Origin: Liolophura sinensis
Lineage: Eukaryota > Mollusca > Polyplacophora > Chitonida > Chitonidae
NCBI RefSeq assembly: GCF_032854445.1
Contig: NC_088300.1
Location: 64,144,984 to 64,208,983, forward strand
DNA: 64,000 bases
Reading direction: 5' to 3'
The notes beneath the pieces are model-generated. The model did no database searches. It saw only the letters and a program-made list of their open reading frames with translations, and was not told the origin of the DNA. The translations under genes and the position numbers were made by a program. Below, one piece after another: positions 10,854 to 24,700 of this stretch (positions are counted from its first letter, which is position 1; each line of letters starts with the position of its first letter).

Positions 10854-13536
10854 GATCCTTAACCTCGCTAGCTGCACGCGATAAAATGTTTCTTCCATGC
10901 AGACAAATCATGTCGGGTGACCAGTGGCCAGTGTTCTTCTCCGTATTATATACCCTACCTTAAATATATTCTGTAAGGTAGGCCTATGGCTTGTCCACGA
11001 TCAGATATCTGTGTACATATACGTGTACTTTTAAAAAAATATTTACGAAAAATGGTGTCTGGATGTAAAAGGGCACCATTATTCCCGACACACAGAAACA
11101 TTTAACAAAACCAGTCTTGACTTAGTGAAAATTTGAAATTCGCTTTTGGAGTATATTCTAGGAATTAAAAGTTTGACCACTTCGCCATTGTTATCATACG
11201 ATAAATGTGTCAAAATTCCATTGTTAAAAATTAAGTATATTGTGACAAGATTTTAAATTTTGACTTTTAAAAATGAGCTTTGTGGAACCGGCTGCAGGTC
11301 TCTTTTAGTATCATCAAACAAGACATACGACATTGCCTGCTACGAAAAAAACCCAGCAATTTTGAGGCATTGAGTGTGCAGACTTCGTTAAGATTCATTT
11401 ATCATGGATATCACTGTAGCTCTCAGAAGTTCAGTCGTTATAGCTTAGAAAAGTCTTACCCGTTACTGGATCATTATCAGGGAAAATGTCCACGCTTAAA
11501 AAAAGGGTGTTTCAAAGGTTCTTTGTGGTAGGAGAACCTTTTTAAGAAAATAACGCTTTTGGCCAGTGCAAAGGTTCTACGTTGTAGCTAAAGGTTCTTT
11601 ATCGAAGCTAAAGGTTCTTTATCGAAGCTAAAGGTTCTTCGAACGAATGAAAACGAATCTCATTTTTTTCACGTGACTGTGCATGATCGTCTGCATCGTA
11701 ACCTACCATTTCTGCTGAAGACAGCCATTATCGAACGAAATATTTGAAACGCCGCGCGGCTTTTACCTGCCTCATCTTTATTAGAAGACGACTAATTATT
11801 TTCTGATCGGTAAGTGTAATATAATTGTGTTACATCTTCACACATTTCATGCTGATCCTTGTTTTAACTGCTTCAGTAACGCGGATAATCTTAGTGCTAA
11901 ATATTCATCTCCGGTTGTCTGTAGTGTAGTGCAATAATTTGCGAATCAAACACTATGTGATTCTGCTTAAATTTGATGCGACCACATCGTATAAAGAGAT
12001 ACATTTGAGGTAATGATTGTGTAAAAATAATTCTGAGAAGAAAATTGTTTCACAGTGTGTACATAGGTCTACACGTACCTTAGAAAATGTATACTTTAAT
12101 TCAGTTACTGCCCCTGAGCTATTATCTCCCTTTATGCTTTATGGGATGAAACACTTTTCGCGCATTTGCAGACCTATTTCTTTAGGCTGTTTTCTCGGGC
12201 CAAAAGGTACATGTTTTCCTGTAACTTTACCCTAAGTGGGTCATTCCACAACATTTGTTATTGTTATTGCATCAGAATTTTTATCCGAGTCGAGGACGCG
12301 ATTATCTTACTAAAAAATTGAAATGGGATTTTCGCTCATAAATGCCCCGAGTGGAGGGGGGATATCTTATATCGTATCTTTACTGTTTTCGTTGTGTGGA
12401 AATTGTTCACATTGTTAATGCAGAGCTAGTCATTGTACAAAATGAACAGTGACAAATGCGGTTTGATTTGTTGAGGGAATGTTCAGTTTTTTGGTGTTTA
12501 GACATGTAAATAAAGACTCTTTAAGTGGGCAGGTACCGGACAGAACAGGCAGGATGAGGCCTTACTGATATAATTTATGACAATTTCAGGAGTTCCATAT
12601 TATAAACCAAATGGGAAATGGGTAAATATTTCAGGAAAGTTCCCTGTATCTGCCATAAAACACATGACCAAAGAAAAACAATGCCGCTGTGTTACTTCTT
12701 TTAATACTAAAAACTGGCAAAAAAAATTTAAAATTACATTTGAAAAAAATACATTATTCTGCTAATGTAATGCATTTTTCGTTTGATCTGTATTCTTGTT
12801 TGTTCTCTTTTTTTAATTTGCCAAATACATGTATTTCAATATTTATTCCTGAATCTATATTTTCAGGTACCTGACAGCGCAAGGCCTGTATAATTTGTAA
12901 CTATTGCACAAGTTACAAAGACTGAAATGGAAATAGGTAAAACTTTTGAGAGCTAGTTTCCTCTAACTCCCATAAGTTACAAATAAAACTGCATACCTTG
13001 ATGTGGAGCATATGCATGTTGCAAAGTCTTGCTGTATTTGTGCCTTCGGATCACAACTCAAATGATGCTTCTTAAAATAAGTACCTAACGTAAATCAAAA
13101 CTGAATCCTGTATGAAGCAGTTGCATTCTTAGTTACTGTCTAAACGACATCTTTTATTTCTGCATGTTCCCTTTAACCATAACCATTTACTATCTGTAAT
13201 TCGGCAACAAATCAGAATGAGGAGTTTTCGATAATAAACATTGATACAGTGATTTAAACCTAGTATCAAAAAAATTCTGGTGCAGTCACTCAAGCTTGGG
13301 CATATTTTTAATTCAGTTCTGTTCTCAGCGTTATTTTGCTGTACCAATCTCGACTGTCTTTCGAATACCACTAACCCAGTGTATTGTGTTAAATACATAC
13401 ACGCATTGTTGGAGTTGGTATACTTACATGTATCCCTATGTATTTGGCGGTTATATATATACATGTAGTTGTATTGTTGAAGTTGGCAATTTTGTGGAAT
13501 TTAATTTTTGTCTGTTTTTTTATTTTTTTATTTCAG
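10854..13536. other. repeat-rich intergenic stretch
   Basis: No supported gene. It contains AAAGGTTCT-type repeats near 11510-11645, including a 20-bp unit (CTAAAGGTTCTTTATCGAAG) in tandem near 11590. A splice-bounded 32-nt segment (12588-12619, acceptor AATTTCAG, donor GTAAAT) could be read as VPYYKPNGKW but joins nothing in phase. Confidence 0.4.
11510..11645. repeat. AAAGGTTCT-type repeat, copy 1
   Basis: Alternating AAAGGTTCTTTG and AGAACCTTTTTAAG form short inverted pairs, followed by two and a half 20-bp tandem units. The flank at 11425-11485 (TCTCAGAAGTTCAGTCGTTA) resembles sequence next to copy 2 at 14595-14650. Confidence 0.6.
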
Positions 13537-13661
13537 TATTTGTTAATTCTGACCTGTTCCGGCCTGTGCCAAAGGACAAAATGCTGTCATTGCCTACAAG
13601 AGCGAGCCTTGAGTACAGTGGTGAAATTTGCTACTATGGCGGCATCCTGGACAGTGCTTGA
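13537..13661 (+). other. orphan candidate terminal exon
   Basis: A very strong acceptor (a long T tract ending TTTCAG at 13536) precedes an open segment. In one phase it reads VNSDLFRPVPKDKMLSLPTR, then ASLEYSGEICYYGGILDSA and TGA at 13659-13661. Another phase is also open, to TGA at 13680. An AATAAA follows at 14049-14054. I find no upstream exon that joins the first phase. It could be an alternative 3' exon of the six-exon gene or part of another transcript. Confidence 0.3.
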
Positions 13662-14048
13662 TCTACCAGAAACATGGTGACTGGATCGTGTGTATCTGTA
13701 GGTAACATCCTACAGCTTGTTGGTTCACAGGAGTTGCAGAGTTTGGTACCTGGTCTGGTGTTTCGCTTTAATGGCCAACCTCCATTTTGGATTTAACGAT
13801 CTTAAAATTAATCACAGTGATATTAAAGTATTAAAAATTAAACTGTACTGGACTGTTCCATTTAGTCTGTTAAAGCCTCATCGTCAAGTAAAGCCTCTTA
13901 AAGGTAATCCTTTGTGGGGCTCACCTTACAAGAGATTGATGCGACGAACCGATCGATGATTGGTTAAATTGATTTGGTTACAGTAACATATACGTGGATG
14001 CGTGTGCATGTACTGCTTTCAATGTTTTCTGCATGCAATTAAGTGCAT

Positions 14049-14054
14049 AATAAA
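14049..14054 (+). terminator. possible polyadenylation signal for the orphan exon
   Basis: AATAAA lies 388 bp after the TGA at 13661. It supports a transcript end here only if the candidate exon at 13537 is real. Confidence 0.25.
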
Positions 14055-14379
14055 ATAACAAAAAAAAGTCCGCATGGCAAATTTGTGTTCGTAAAATATT
14101 AAGTCATGTATAATGTTGGTTTTAACATTTAAATAGTTTCAGAGCTTCTGCAACCGATAATTGCAGTGATATAAATAGCCTTGCCCTAAAAGGGTACAAA
14201 TCTTGTATCAATGGAACAGTATTAAAAATAGACCAGAGAAAGAGGTCTACCATTCAGAAGGTACAACATTAAAACCGTGTAAGACGGTGAGGTTCATTTA
14301 AATGCTATTTTTTTAATATTTAAAAGTGATTACAGTGCTGCAAACAACTGTGAATTGTACATAAAGCGAAAGAACATTC

Positions 14380-14720
14380 TTTGATGAACCATATGTTAAG
14401 GGTTCTTTAAGGAACCATTTAGAAAAGCTTCTTCAAAGAACCCAAAAGGTTCCGTATGCGGTTAACTCTGAAGAACCTTTAATGGTTCTAAATAGCACCA
14501 TTTTTTTCTCAGTGTATAATTTGCAACACTGAAACAACCATCATGAAATGGTTGAATATATAAAGTTGTACATCAGTGAAGTCACTCAACTTCTCAGAAG
14601 TGCAATGGTTATGGCTTTTAATAGCCTTACCTGTTACTGAATTATGTTAACCAAAATGTATAATTCTGCGACACTGAAACAATTATGTCGAAACAGGTGG
14701 ATCTACAACGTTATATCTCC
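14380..14720. repeat. AAAGGTTCT-type foldback repeat, copy 2, with short direct repeats
   Basis: Contains GGGTTCTTTAAGGAACC, CAAAGAACCCAAAAGGTTCC and GAAGAACCTTTAATGGTTCT, each able to pair with its neighbour, then TTTTTTTCTCAGTGTATAAT. About 144 bp later TGTATAATTCTGCGACACTG repeats TGTATAATTTGCAACACTGA, so this stretch also carries a diverged direct duplication. Confidence 0.6.
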
Positions 14721-14867
14721 ATAGTGGAGTTAGTTGTAACGATCGTTCTGGAAATGGAATGGATGAAAAAGAAAACACCTCATCGCATGTTTTTCAGCCA
14801 AGTATCTGACCAAAACTCTCCAAACCGATCTCATAAAAGTGAACGAGAGAGTTAGATTAGAACACCA

Positions 14868-15034
14868 ATATATTTTATTTATTTTCTTCGTGTTTTGCGC
14901 TGTACTCAAGAATACTTCACTTATACGACAGCCGCCAGCATTTTAGCCACAAGAAACCGGGGTCTAGAGAGAAACCCACGATGGTTCATCAGCAGGTTGC
15001 TGGAAGACCTCGCATACGGCCGGGGAGAAAAACA
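14868..15034 (-). mobile_element. SINE, head-truncated and diverged
   Basis: TATTTTATTTATTTTCTTCG, GTGTTTTGCGCTGTACTCAA, CACTTATACGACAGCCGCCA, AGCAGGTTGCTGGAAGACCT and TACGGCCGGGGAG match the family. The tRNA-like head is missing. Confidence 0.8.
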
Positions 15035-15380
15035 CCAAAATAAAAATCATTAAAGTAAAAAAAGTGATCATGTGAGATATCAATCAATCCAATCGCCAGT
15101 GGTTAGAAGTTTTACACTAAATGACAAACATGACAAATGTAGACGATTTGGTTTTTGTTCCATCCTGTCAATAAGACGTTTGTAGTCTTCCACGTATATT
15201 TCTCAAAAACAAGCCAACCATTTCATTTTGTCTGATGATCCGCTGTCTACTGGACATGAAAAAAAAAATACTCCTAGCTACTTACCACATGAGGAATGGT
15301 ACACCCACGGACAGATCTGGGTTGGCGATGCTGAATATATGCACAAACACTTCTTTTTCATCTTGTATATATATAAAACA

Positions 15381-15386
15381 TTTATT
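15381..15386 (-). terminator. possible distal polyadenylation signal of glycogen synthase
   Basis: AATAAA on the minus strand, about 3.4 kb after the stop and just before transposon-bearing sequence resumes. Confidence 0.35.
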
Positions 15387-16489
15387 TGGCAATATATCTT
15401 GCGACTCTAAAATAAAACCAAGGCGCACAGACAAGGTTTATACATGCTTAAACAGCTATACTGATACAGAAATATGTATTGCATAACAATAATGATAGGT
15501 TTCACAATAACAATGAGTTTCACAAAATGACTTGTGAACTGTGATCTTTTAAAATTAACAGTTTCTGCTGTGACGAAAAAAAAATCATTAAAAACTACTT
15601 GAAACATATTTCATCTATTATTACAATGGTATACTTAATAACCAAGTTTTGGCTCGGCTTATTCTGTGATTATCCATACTAATCAATGAGGATACATGCA
15701 AGTATGGTTCTGCCATCAAGAAATCAGTATAGGCCTACGTCTCTTTACAGAGAAATTTTAATTTCATCACCAAAGCACTCAAACGAAGACTATTAAGGCT
15801 GTGGTAATTTCCAGTTCAGCACCAATAAGTGTTACAGTACTTATGAAATCTCATAGCTTGTAATACTAGCGAGGTCACTTTTACTTGAATCATGTATGAT
15901 ATCACTGATCAACTATGCCCTACATTATCAAAGTTAAATCAAATTTACTGAGGTCTTTACAGGGCTAGGTGTAAATCAATATACATACATAGCAACACAG
16001 TCATTCCAACACTGCCACTTGCACATACAATTTCACACCACCTTGTATACTATTGCGGTATATGCTGTGCTGAGAATGAGGTTATCTCACAACCACTGTA
16101 CAGCTGCTGACTTCAGACTATAGTACAGGCCAACAACAACAACAACGCTTTAAGGACTAGGAAGAAATACAAAAACATACCTGTATCTCTTGCAAAAAGT
16201 TGCCCTTAATACAACTAACAATGTATCTGTGATGTAAATGTGACATACTGGACACGATGTTCCACCCAAAAACATCACATTAAGATTGCATGGACTTTTG
16301 TACTATTCTCAAATCATGAAAAATGCAATGAGCATTGTTACGTTCACATACACCTTTGGCTAATATCTGATCATAACATTTCTCACAGTGCCTGATTGGA
16401 CTGGAACAAAGATATTAACTTAATATTGATCAGACACTGATGTCACCATAAAACACTTGCATATTGATCAGCAGCGGACTTTGCCCTCA

Positions 16490-16495
16490 TTTATT
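16490..16495 (-). terminator. possible proximal polyadenylation signal of glycogen synthase
   Basis: TTTATT on the plus strand reads AATAAA on the minus strand, 2.26 kb after the stop codon. Confidence 0.35.
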
Positions 16496-18755
16496 CTGTT
16501 CACTATGCATCGAAGATGAAGGCTGTTGTTAAAAGTCACCATATGCTCTTCATTATACACTGAGACTGTTGGGCTGCTTGTCACGCAATGAATAACCAAA
16601 CAGAAATAGTTACCAACCAACCAATAAATGGTGGGGAAATTGTAACTGAGGTATCTTGACTAAAAAGTCTGCATGATAATACACACTCACATTCATACTC
16701 CTTACAGCGCTCTACCCTTGTTTTGCATCACTGGCACCACTAGACAAGCTTGACCTTGGGATCAGTCAGTGCAATGCACTTAGACCAATGGTGTCCCCTC
16801 ACGGAACTACTTAATTCATCGACAAAACTGTTTCAGGTGATCGTTAAAAACATGCTGTGCATACTTCAGATAAAGAGAATGCATGTGTATGAAACATTAT
16901 TAGAAATCAAGATTGAGGCAGAGTTTTAAAGTATTCTGACATCACTTCCTGCCTCATCACCTTGACCCCATTAACCTCGGCATTGTTCAAGATTTCTGTA
17001 CAAAATTTGCCAGTGGTGGCAGTGATGTACAGCAAAAGGTAGAGAGCGATGCATGCACTGCATGGAGTGTGTCCCATATGTCTGATTGAGGGACAGTAAT
17101 ACTGGAACTTCTAGTCTAAGAATAAGAAGTAAATTGTACATTTTGAAGAAAAACAAAACAACAATTTTTATCACAAGTTCATAAAACAAAAACAAGTTTC
17201 AAAACATAAGATCTCTACAAAATAAAATAATTAGAAGAAATTATTTCTTTTTAGGACTATCATCTCTTTTTGTGGCAGTAGATGTAAATGCGGAGGGACC
17301 AAAAATACAGTATGTGATAATGATCAGCAGTAAGTGGTCTCCACGGTGTTGCTGTAAATAACATCATGGTTGATGAAACAAATGTGAAACATTTACATAT
17401 AAAAAGACTTCAAACTACAAAGGGTTATATGGCAATTGGTGCTTCAGGTCAGCTAATGACTGATCAGAAGATCTGACTGTTAGAAATGTTAGCAGGGTTA
17501 GATTTTACTTTATGAAAAAACATTTTAATTTCCAATAGCAGTACACAATTACTATTCATGTATTTTATAATGTATATAGGCTATCCTAAATAGATACATG
17601 TATACAACAAAGCTTCTATTGGTGGGTAATGTAACAAAAGTGCAGTGTTCGTACTATAACATTGAAATATGCTTGACCTTAATAACAAACATGAAGCAGT
17701 CTTACAATGTATAATTACCGTATAATGTTACATGTACACAAATGTTAGTATTAATAAAAGCTTATGAGAAAAGCAAGAAAAGTAGCATCCAATGTGTGTT
17801 GTTCTTTTTTTTTGTTAATTCACAATCCATAAAACCAAACAAACCCAGTATTTAAAATATGCATCAAGCCACAAAAAAAGCACAGGTGAATATTTCCAAT
17901 AAAAATAATAATAAAAAAACCCCTGATATTTTAAGGTTTTTCATTGACTGATTCCCTACATATTGTTCTTTTTTACTACTGGTCCAATATGACACTGGGA
18001 AGATTGCGTCTGTGTGTAATTAAAAACTAGACAAACGCGTATATAAAACAAGGCCACACCACTCAGTCACCAGCAACTAGGGCAGCTCTAGTACATGTAT
18101 CCTCACTTCTTAAAAAGGTAAGTTTACTGAGGGGATTTCTCCATCTACAAGACTTCTTGTAGTTTCTAAATTTAATGACAATGTAGTTCTATTCTTAACA
18201 CCTTTCCAAACACATGACGTGTGAAACATAACTAGATCGTTACACTTCAAGCATAACCTTAGTGTAAATACATGTGCATCAATTTCTGGATGTTAAACAG
18301 AAATAAACAGTAGACTCAGTTAATATCATTTCAATTGGCAAAATGTCAGGATAGTGTACAATATTTTATGGTGTCAGGTATGACAAAATCATTTTCACTT
18401 TAGACACAATTGCTGAGAAAAAAAATATATTATCTCTAACAATCCACAATGTAACCACATTTGACCCTTCAACAAACCATCACAGCGGTACAACTGTTTA
18501 TGCTTGATTTATATATACTCACTTTATGTAGTTATTTAGAAGATTGGTTCAGAGTGGTACAAAGAGAGCGGCTTTACTAAATCCTTAAAGATAAATAGAC
18601 ATAAGATTGTTTCAGTATGAATACTGCAGTGGCTGGACATCACATGCAGAGTTCTCCACCTGTGTATGGTTCCTCCACAGCACCCCTCTGACCTCAGTTC
18701 CTCACCAGTCTACAGTACCCCTCGTGTTCCCAGCTGTCTACAGTTCCCCACATGT

Positions 18756-21700
18756 TCATGGCTCCCCAGTACGCTCCATCTCCTGTATCTCAAACTCCTC
18801 GTCCTCCTCACTGTGACCAGACGGGTCGCCCTCATCGTCTGATGGCTGGGGGGTGGCTGAGCGTGATGCAGACGGTGACGACGGCTCAGATGCAGGACGA
18901 GGGTACCGGAACTTCTTAGCCTGTAAGAGTAAAATCAGGGATTTAGTTTTAAGCCTTGTATGTATATAAAACCACAACATTACAGCATTACCTATCTGAG
19001 GTATTTACAGGTCTTATCTAAACCTTGGTATTATATTGCAGATAAAAGCATCAGACTTTTTACACATTTGGTCCGATACAGCTGCACAATGTTTACCACC
19101 ACAACAATGATAAAAGTTACTTCTAATTTAACAGATGATATGAAAGGATAAGTCTCGTAGAGTGAATAATTTTTTTTCAAATAAACTGGAAGGCAACTGA
19201 CCTCCGTAAAAAAAAAAAAAACTCTCTCATGAAATAAGTATCTATTTTTTGGTATATGTACCTGCTACAATGTAATGCTTTAGATCTTAAGCCCAAGATA
19301 AGTTCCAACAAAGGGACAACACTCTAAACCTACCGTACTGCTGTCCTCTGAGAAGCGCTCTGGATGGGTTTTTGTCAGAGCCAGCTGACGAGCTTTTCTA
19401 TAATACTGAACACAACAAACAATACACAATAAACATTACATCAAGAACAACTGCTCATCAACAAAACTATGCTACAAAGGGCGAGAAAATGAGAAATTTC
19501 TTTGTATAAATTCCACACTGTTGTGTCCATTAGATTTTATGCTCAGGTAAGCTGCTTTGATAAGTTAAAACAGTCCATGTATTCACTATCAAGTCACACG
19601 TATAAATTACTACTATGAAATGTGCATGGTGACATTCTCATGTGTCAATAAACTTACTCCTGCAATAATCTGAATGAATCAATATGGCCTAATAACAAAT
19701 ATTTAAGCCATCAGGTGGTGAAGAGGTAAGACAGGACTTTCATGGATCTAATATCCCGTGTTTTACAAGACTTTCAAATTAAGACAAAATACAAACTTTC
19801 ATCTGGAGATTAATGGACACCACATTAGGGTTTATTTATTGATCCATTTCCTACACAATGCAATATGATATGCAAGATTAAAAAAAAATCATGTTACTTT
19901 CACTGACTTTATCCCAAAACATACTCCTTTTCAAACACATTTTAAGTCTTGACAACCTTTTAATAGCATTTAAGGAATCACCTGAAGTGGTCCAAGATTA
20001 TTAACATGACGTGAAATATTCCTCAAATATAACATAAAACTCATGTGCAGGCCTTACCTGTTGCTACAGAAGTATTCCTTACCTGTTGTTTTACATAAAG
20101 AAACACAAAAGAAAAATACTTACCACACCTAAGTTTCTCCAATCTAGCAACTCGCTTAGGCGCTCTGTCCTGTTTCTCTGAATGATCCTTTGTCGTCTTG
20201 AGAGGCAGGAAAAATCAAACATATACTAGAAACAGAAAAAGAAGAATCAATATGGAATTAATTTCACAAATGGAACATGACTTTCCTAATCATTACGTCA
20301 TTTACCTGTGAGTTATCCATCCACACATCACTGCTAACTGCAAGTTCTTGTACTGTATAAATGTACAGGATAGTGTATCAAAGGTTCCTGATCAGAGCAC
20401 TTGTACGGTTTCTGCACTGTATTTCACGTAAGGTTTGGCACCCTAATCCTTCAACCCTTTTCAACTGCCTCTGCAATCAATATTCTCAAATATTCAGCAC
20501 AGTTTTATGAAGCTTGCATTCTACTGTGACACAAACCAATCTTTCGAACATCATTTTCAATATATGTTATATGCATAAATTCCACTGAAAAAAGCATTCG
20601 AGTTGTTGAAAAGGCTAAAGATTTACAGTATGTAAAAATGCCCTTTCAGAAGCACATAAAGATCTTAAAATGATACTTTTGATGCAAACACTTATGTTTT
20701 TTCTCATAAAAAAACTGATCAAACTCTGAAGTTACCCCAGACAGACAAAATGCAGTGTTTCGAGTTCCTATTTTGCAATTTCCTGTACCGAGTACCCGCT
20801 GGTTTGCTGATGTGTGTCAGCTGATGTGCTGAGTACAGGGAAATTACCTGAACCATTTGCTGTGCTGAAATGTTTGTTTGTTCATTTATTTATTTGATTG
20901 TCGTTTAAAGCAATAATCAAGACTTTAACAAGTACACATCGGGGGTCACTTTTATGGGTGCAGAAAACCAGAATGTCTATTAAGGTCAGCTATTGACTTA
21001 TGGCAAGTCAACAACAAACTGTCCAATATGTGACAGCATGCTGCTTGACACAAGTCGAACTATGCTAGTGTACAAACAGCCCTGCAAGTGACACTGACTG
21101 CTTATTGTCACTTAGGCCAAACTCACACGCTTAGTGTGAGTAATGTAAAGTAAATCCCAATCCAAGGCCAGCTGACATATATTTAAAGTGTTTACCTGAG
21201 CCAGTTGCTGTACAGATTCCTCTGCACTCTTCTTACGCCTGTCTACGATGTATATGCCGTATGACTTTGTGTCTGACACATGCTCATCCATAAAGCATCC
21301 AAAGCCGGAGAGGTTAGTGGTGATGCTGGGGATACCCATCACTGTACACTCCGCTGAAAATAAAGGGCAATTACGATTAAATCTCAAACACCAAGTATTA
21401 CCCGGTACATCAACCTTTTTTTCTACCTCATTTACCATATTTACATATGTGTCAACAAATACCTTTCATATACATGCATAAAGATTAAGCTGCTGAATAG
21501 TCTGAGCTTTCAAAATTAATGTTCATTATAACAAACTGTGTCCTATTCTGTTATTGGCAATGCTGCTCACTCGTGTGACAAAGTGAAAAATATACAGTGG
21601 TGCTTAACAATCAGAACAATCAAAATTTTAGCTTTCTTGTCAAAGCCAATTCAGCTTAAATTAACTTGGCTTTCTTCATAACTATGCGACCACATATTTG

Positions 21701-24700
21701 TGTACAGAGTAAGAGGCTATTGAATAATCACTGTCTTCTGCAAATATTCCTAAAAACAGTTCATAGTCTTGCAAATAATTCAAGTGGTGATGAAATGAAA
21801 CAATTTTCAGATAAACACAGCGACTAAACTCTGTCTAAGCTACACGCCTGATGTGTCAAAACAAGGGAATAAAAAAGTCTTTACCAGGAGTATAGCCCCA
21901 GGGTTCATAGTATGAAGGGAAGACACCCAGATGGCACCCTCTGACAAACTCATCGTAGTCCATACCCAGGAGAGGGTTGGTGGAATTGAGGAACTCTGGG
22001 TGAAATATTACCTGTAAAATAAGATTTAAAATTAGTACCATGCAGCAGTGCTATGACTTGTATGGCCAGCCGTAGTAATTAACCACTGATTTTCTTAATC
22101 TGACCAAAGACAAACAATAACATATTGCTAGCCATATATTTCATACACTGAATGTGCCTTGACAATGTGACAATTATTGAACTGCCTCACCGTGATCTTG
22201 AAATACTCTCTTCTTCCTCTTTTTTTATAACCTACACACTTGTATCACCTTAATGTCCTTGACCATGCTAACAATGGTTTTATTAATATGACTCAAACCA
22301 CTGTGTTGCATTTCTAACTTTGGCCCTAACAATTATTATCTGACCTTCACATCAGAGTCGCACTACCCACCCTGACAATAATGGTGTTATCACCTGATCC
22401 TCACCTTGGTGTGTCACTGACTTTGGCCTTGACTATGGTGGTGATGAATACTTTCTGACCTTCACCTTGGTGTGGCACTACTGACATTGATCGTGAAAAA
22501 CTATGTTACTTTCTAACAGGGTAGTACTGAGTTCCAACTCTTGTACTGCATGCACTACGCAAAAGAAGTCCTACTGTACCATGTGATATGTCAGAAATGT
22601 TAGGTAACTAAATTGATAACATTCACTAGGACATGGGCATCTGAAGAAAGTTTCACACATAGCTATTTAGAGTAGACAGATGATGGAGAAAAGTGAGGAG
22701 TTGAACATTTGTGAATTTAAGAAGTTCCTGAAGAAATGGTGTATCATTTGTATCTCCAGAACATTGTGACATCGGTGATTGGTAAGGTAATGTCAACAAA
22801 AGTTAGGTTCCATTTTTGACCAGTCACATGACACTAATGGGACTTTTGCAACAAAAGAGTTCAATCCCAAATCTCCCCTAATGTGGCCTTGATTTGACAT
22901 TACTCACCTTGACCCTGTCATGCCTGTTGTTGAAGAGCTGACATCTGCGGATAGTGTTTAGGACTGGATCCTCTTGGTCATTGACTACATTGTGAGTACA
23001 GACTGGGGGAAGACTACTCCTATGGGCTGAGTATATACACCTCTTTAACTTCACAATGTCCTCTTGTTTGATAATATCATCACCAGTTGGAATTTCTCCT
23101 CTACAATGGAGCAGACAATATATGCAGGTAAAGGTCAAACAGATTACACAAGATCAAACTTTAGTTAACAATTCTCTCTAAATAGATATTTATATTCATC
23201 TCCTAGCATCATAGCTGTGATTGGACATAATTTGTCCTAATTTCCATTTTTCATTACAGCCACTGCACACTATACCCTAGACGTCGTCAGAAAAGAAAAA
23301 AACTGAAGAAAGATTAAAGCTTAGTGAATGTGGTTCACGGTGTGTGATCCACAGCTATGAAATGTTACTCTCTTTAAAATGTAACATCAAGACAAACATC
23401 TGTTCTCCTTATTTGTTTTGGGTGTTATGTCATCTTATACACATATACTGTATCAGTGGTATGACAATGTCCACTTGTTACAGGATGGTCTGAATACCAT
23501 TTTGCTGACAGTTGTGCATGTGAGTATTTTCAGTCTAAACCTATGTAGCACACTATATTACAATTTCAGTAATATTAATTACAACCAACTAGAAATTTCT
23601 TTGAATGTTTGAGGTTTCAACTTCTATGTCACTTCCACTAAAATCTTGGCTTCTGATAGCAAGATGGCTTGAATTCCATTACACTTAAGAGTGTTGTCTC
23701 AAAGTAATACCATGCTGATATGACATCTGACATGATACCTCTGCCTAACACACAATAATTCTCCTTCTCAGGATAGAGAACACATATTAAACACCAGGGT
23801 TGTTCAAGGTCTTTATAAGCTCACAAGTCAACAGCACAACATTTTAGAACACACAATTTTTGCACACCTTTCTTCCAGTTGATTGATTTGGAGATCTGTG
23901 TGACATTCTACACTCCAGATAAATAGCAGCAACCAGCTTATGTGGAATACAATAGGGGAGTTTCGAGTTCGAACTCTTTTATCAATACAGGTAGAAAAAG
24001 TCCAAAGTCCAATTGTATCATGTGACCTGTCAAATATGTTAGGCAACTATTTTTGATCACATATACTATAACATGGGCATCGGAAAAAATATTTCATACA
24101 AAGTAATTTAGACTAGACGAATAATGGAGAAAATTGGTGCGAAACGTTTTTGAACTTTGTGCTTCTGGAAAAAGGTGAGATAGGTGATAGGTAAATTAAT
24201 GTCATCAATGGTTACCTAACATTTTTTTACAACTCACATGACAAAGTAGGACTGTTTTTACCTTATACAACAAAAGAGTTCCAACTTGAAACTGCCCTAT
24301 TCAAGTTAAAAGCTTATACACTACTATTCACAGTAGACCTCACCTGAAATTTGTTATCAAATGGTAAAATCAAACTTGATCACATCTGATGCATGTAGGG
24401 CTCATTTATTCAACATACAATCATAAAAACTGTATCACTTTCCCTGCAGTTAAACACAAAATGAATTCACCTAGCAAAGACAATATGCTACTTTGTAGAC
24501 ATTTGAAGCCCTTCATGACAAAGACAAACTGACCGTAGGCAAGTCTCAAACAGCCTCCGCCCTATGTCCTTCTGGACTGTGGCCACTGTATCCTTAAGTT
24601 GTTTGGCTATAGCCTGACCCCTGAGAGACTCGATGTTGAAGTTATTTGTTCGTGCTGGGAAGATCAGAAAGGCTACCACTGTCATTTCAGAGTGTATAGA

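Larger units (their letters stand above)
15381..18755 (-). other. probable long 3' UTR of glycogen synthase
   Basis: The 3.4 kb below the stop codon contains no recognisable SINE or other transposon, although nearly every other intergenic kilobase does, and no splice-bounded exon. Minus-strand AATAAA signals lie at 16490-16495 and 15381-15386. A long 3' UTR ending at one or both is the simplest reading, inferred from sequence only. Confidence 0.45.
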
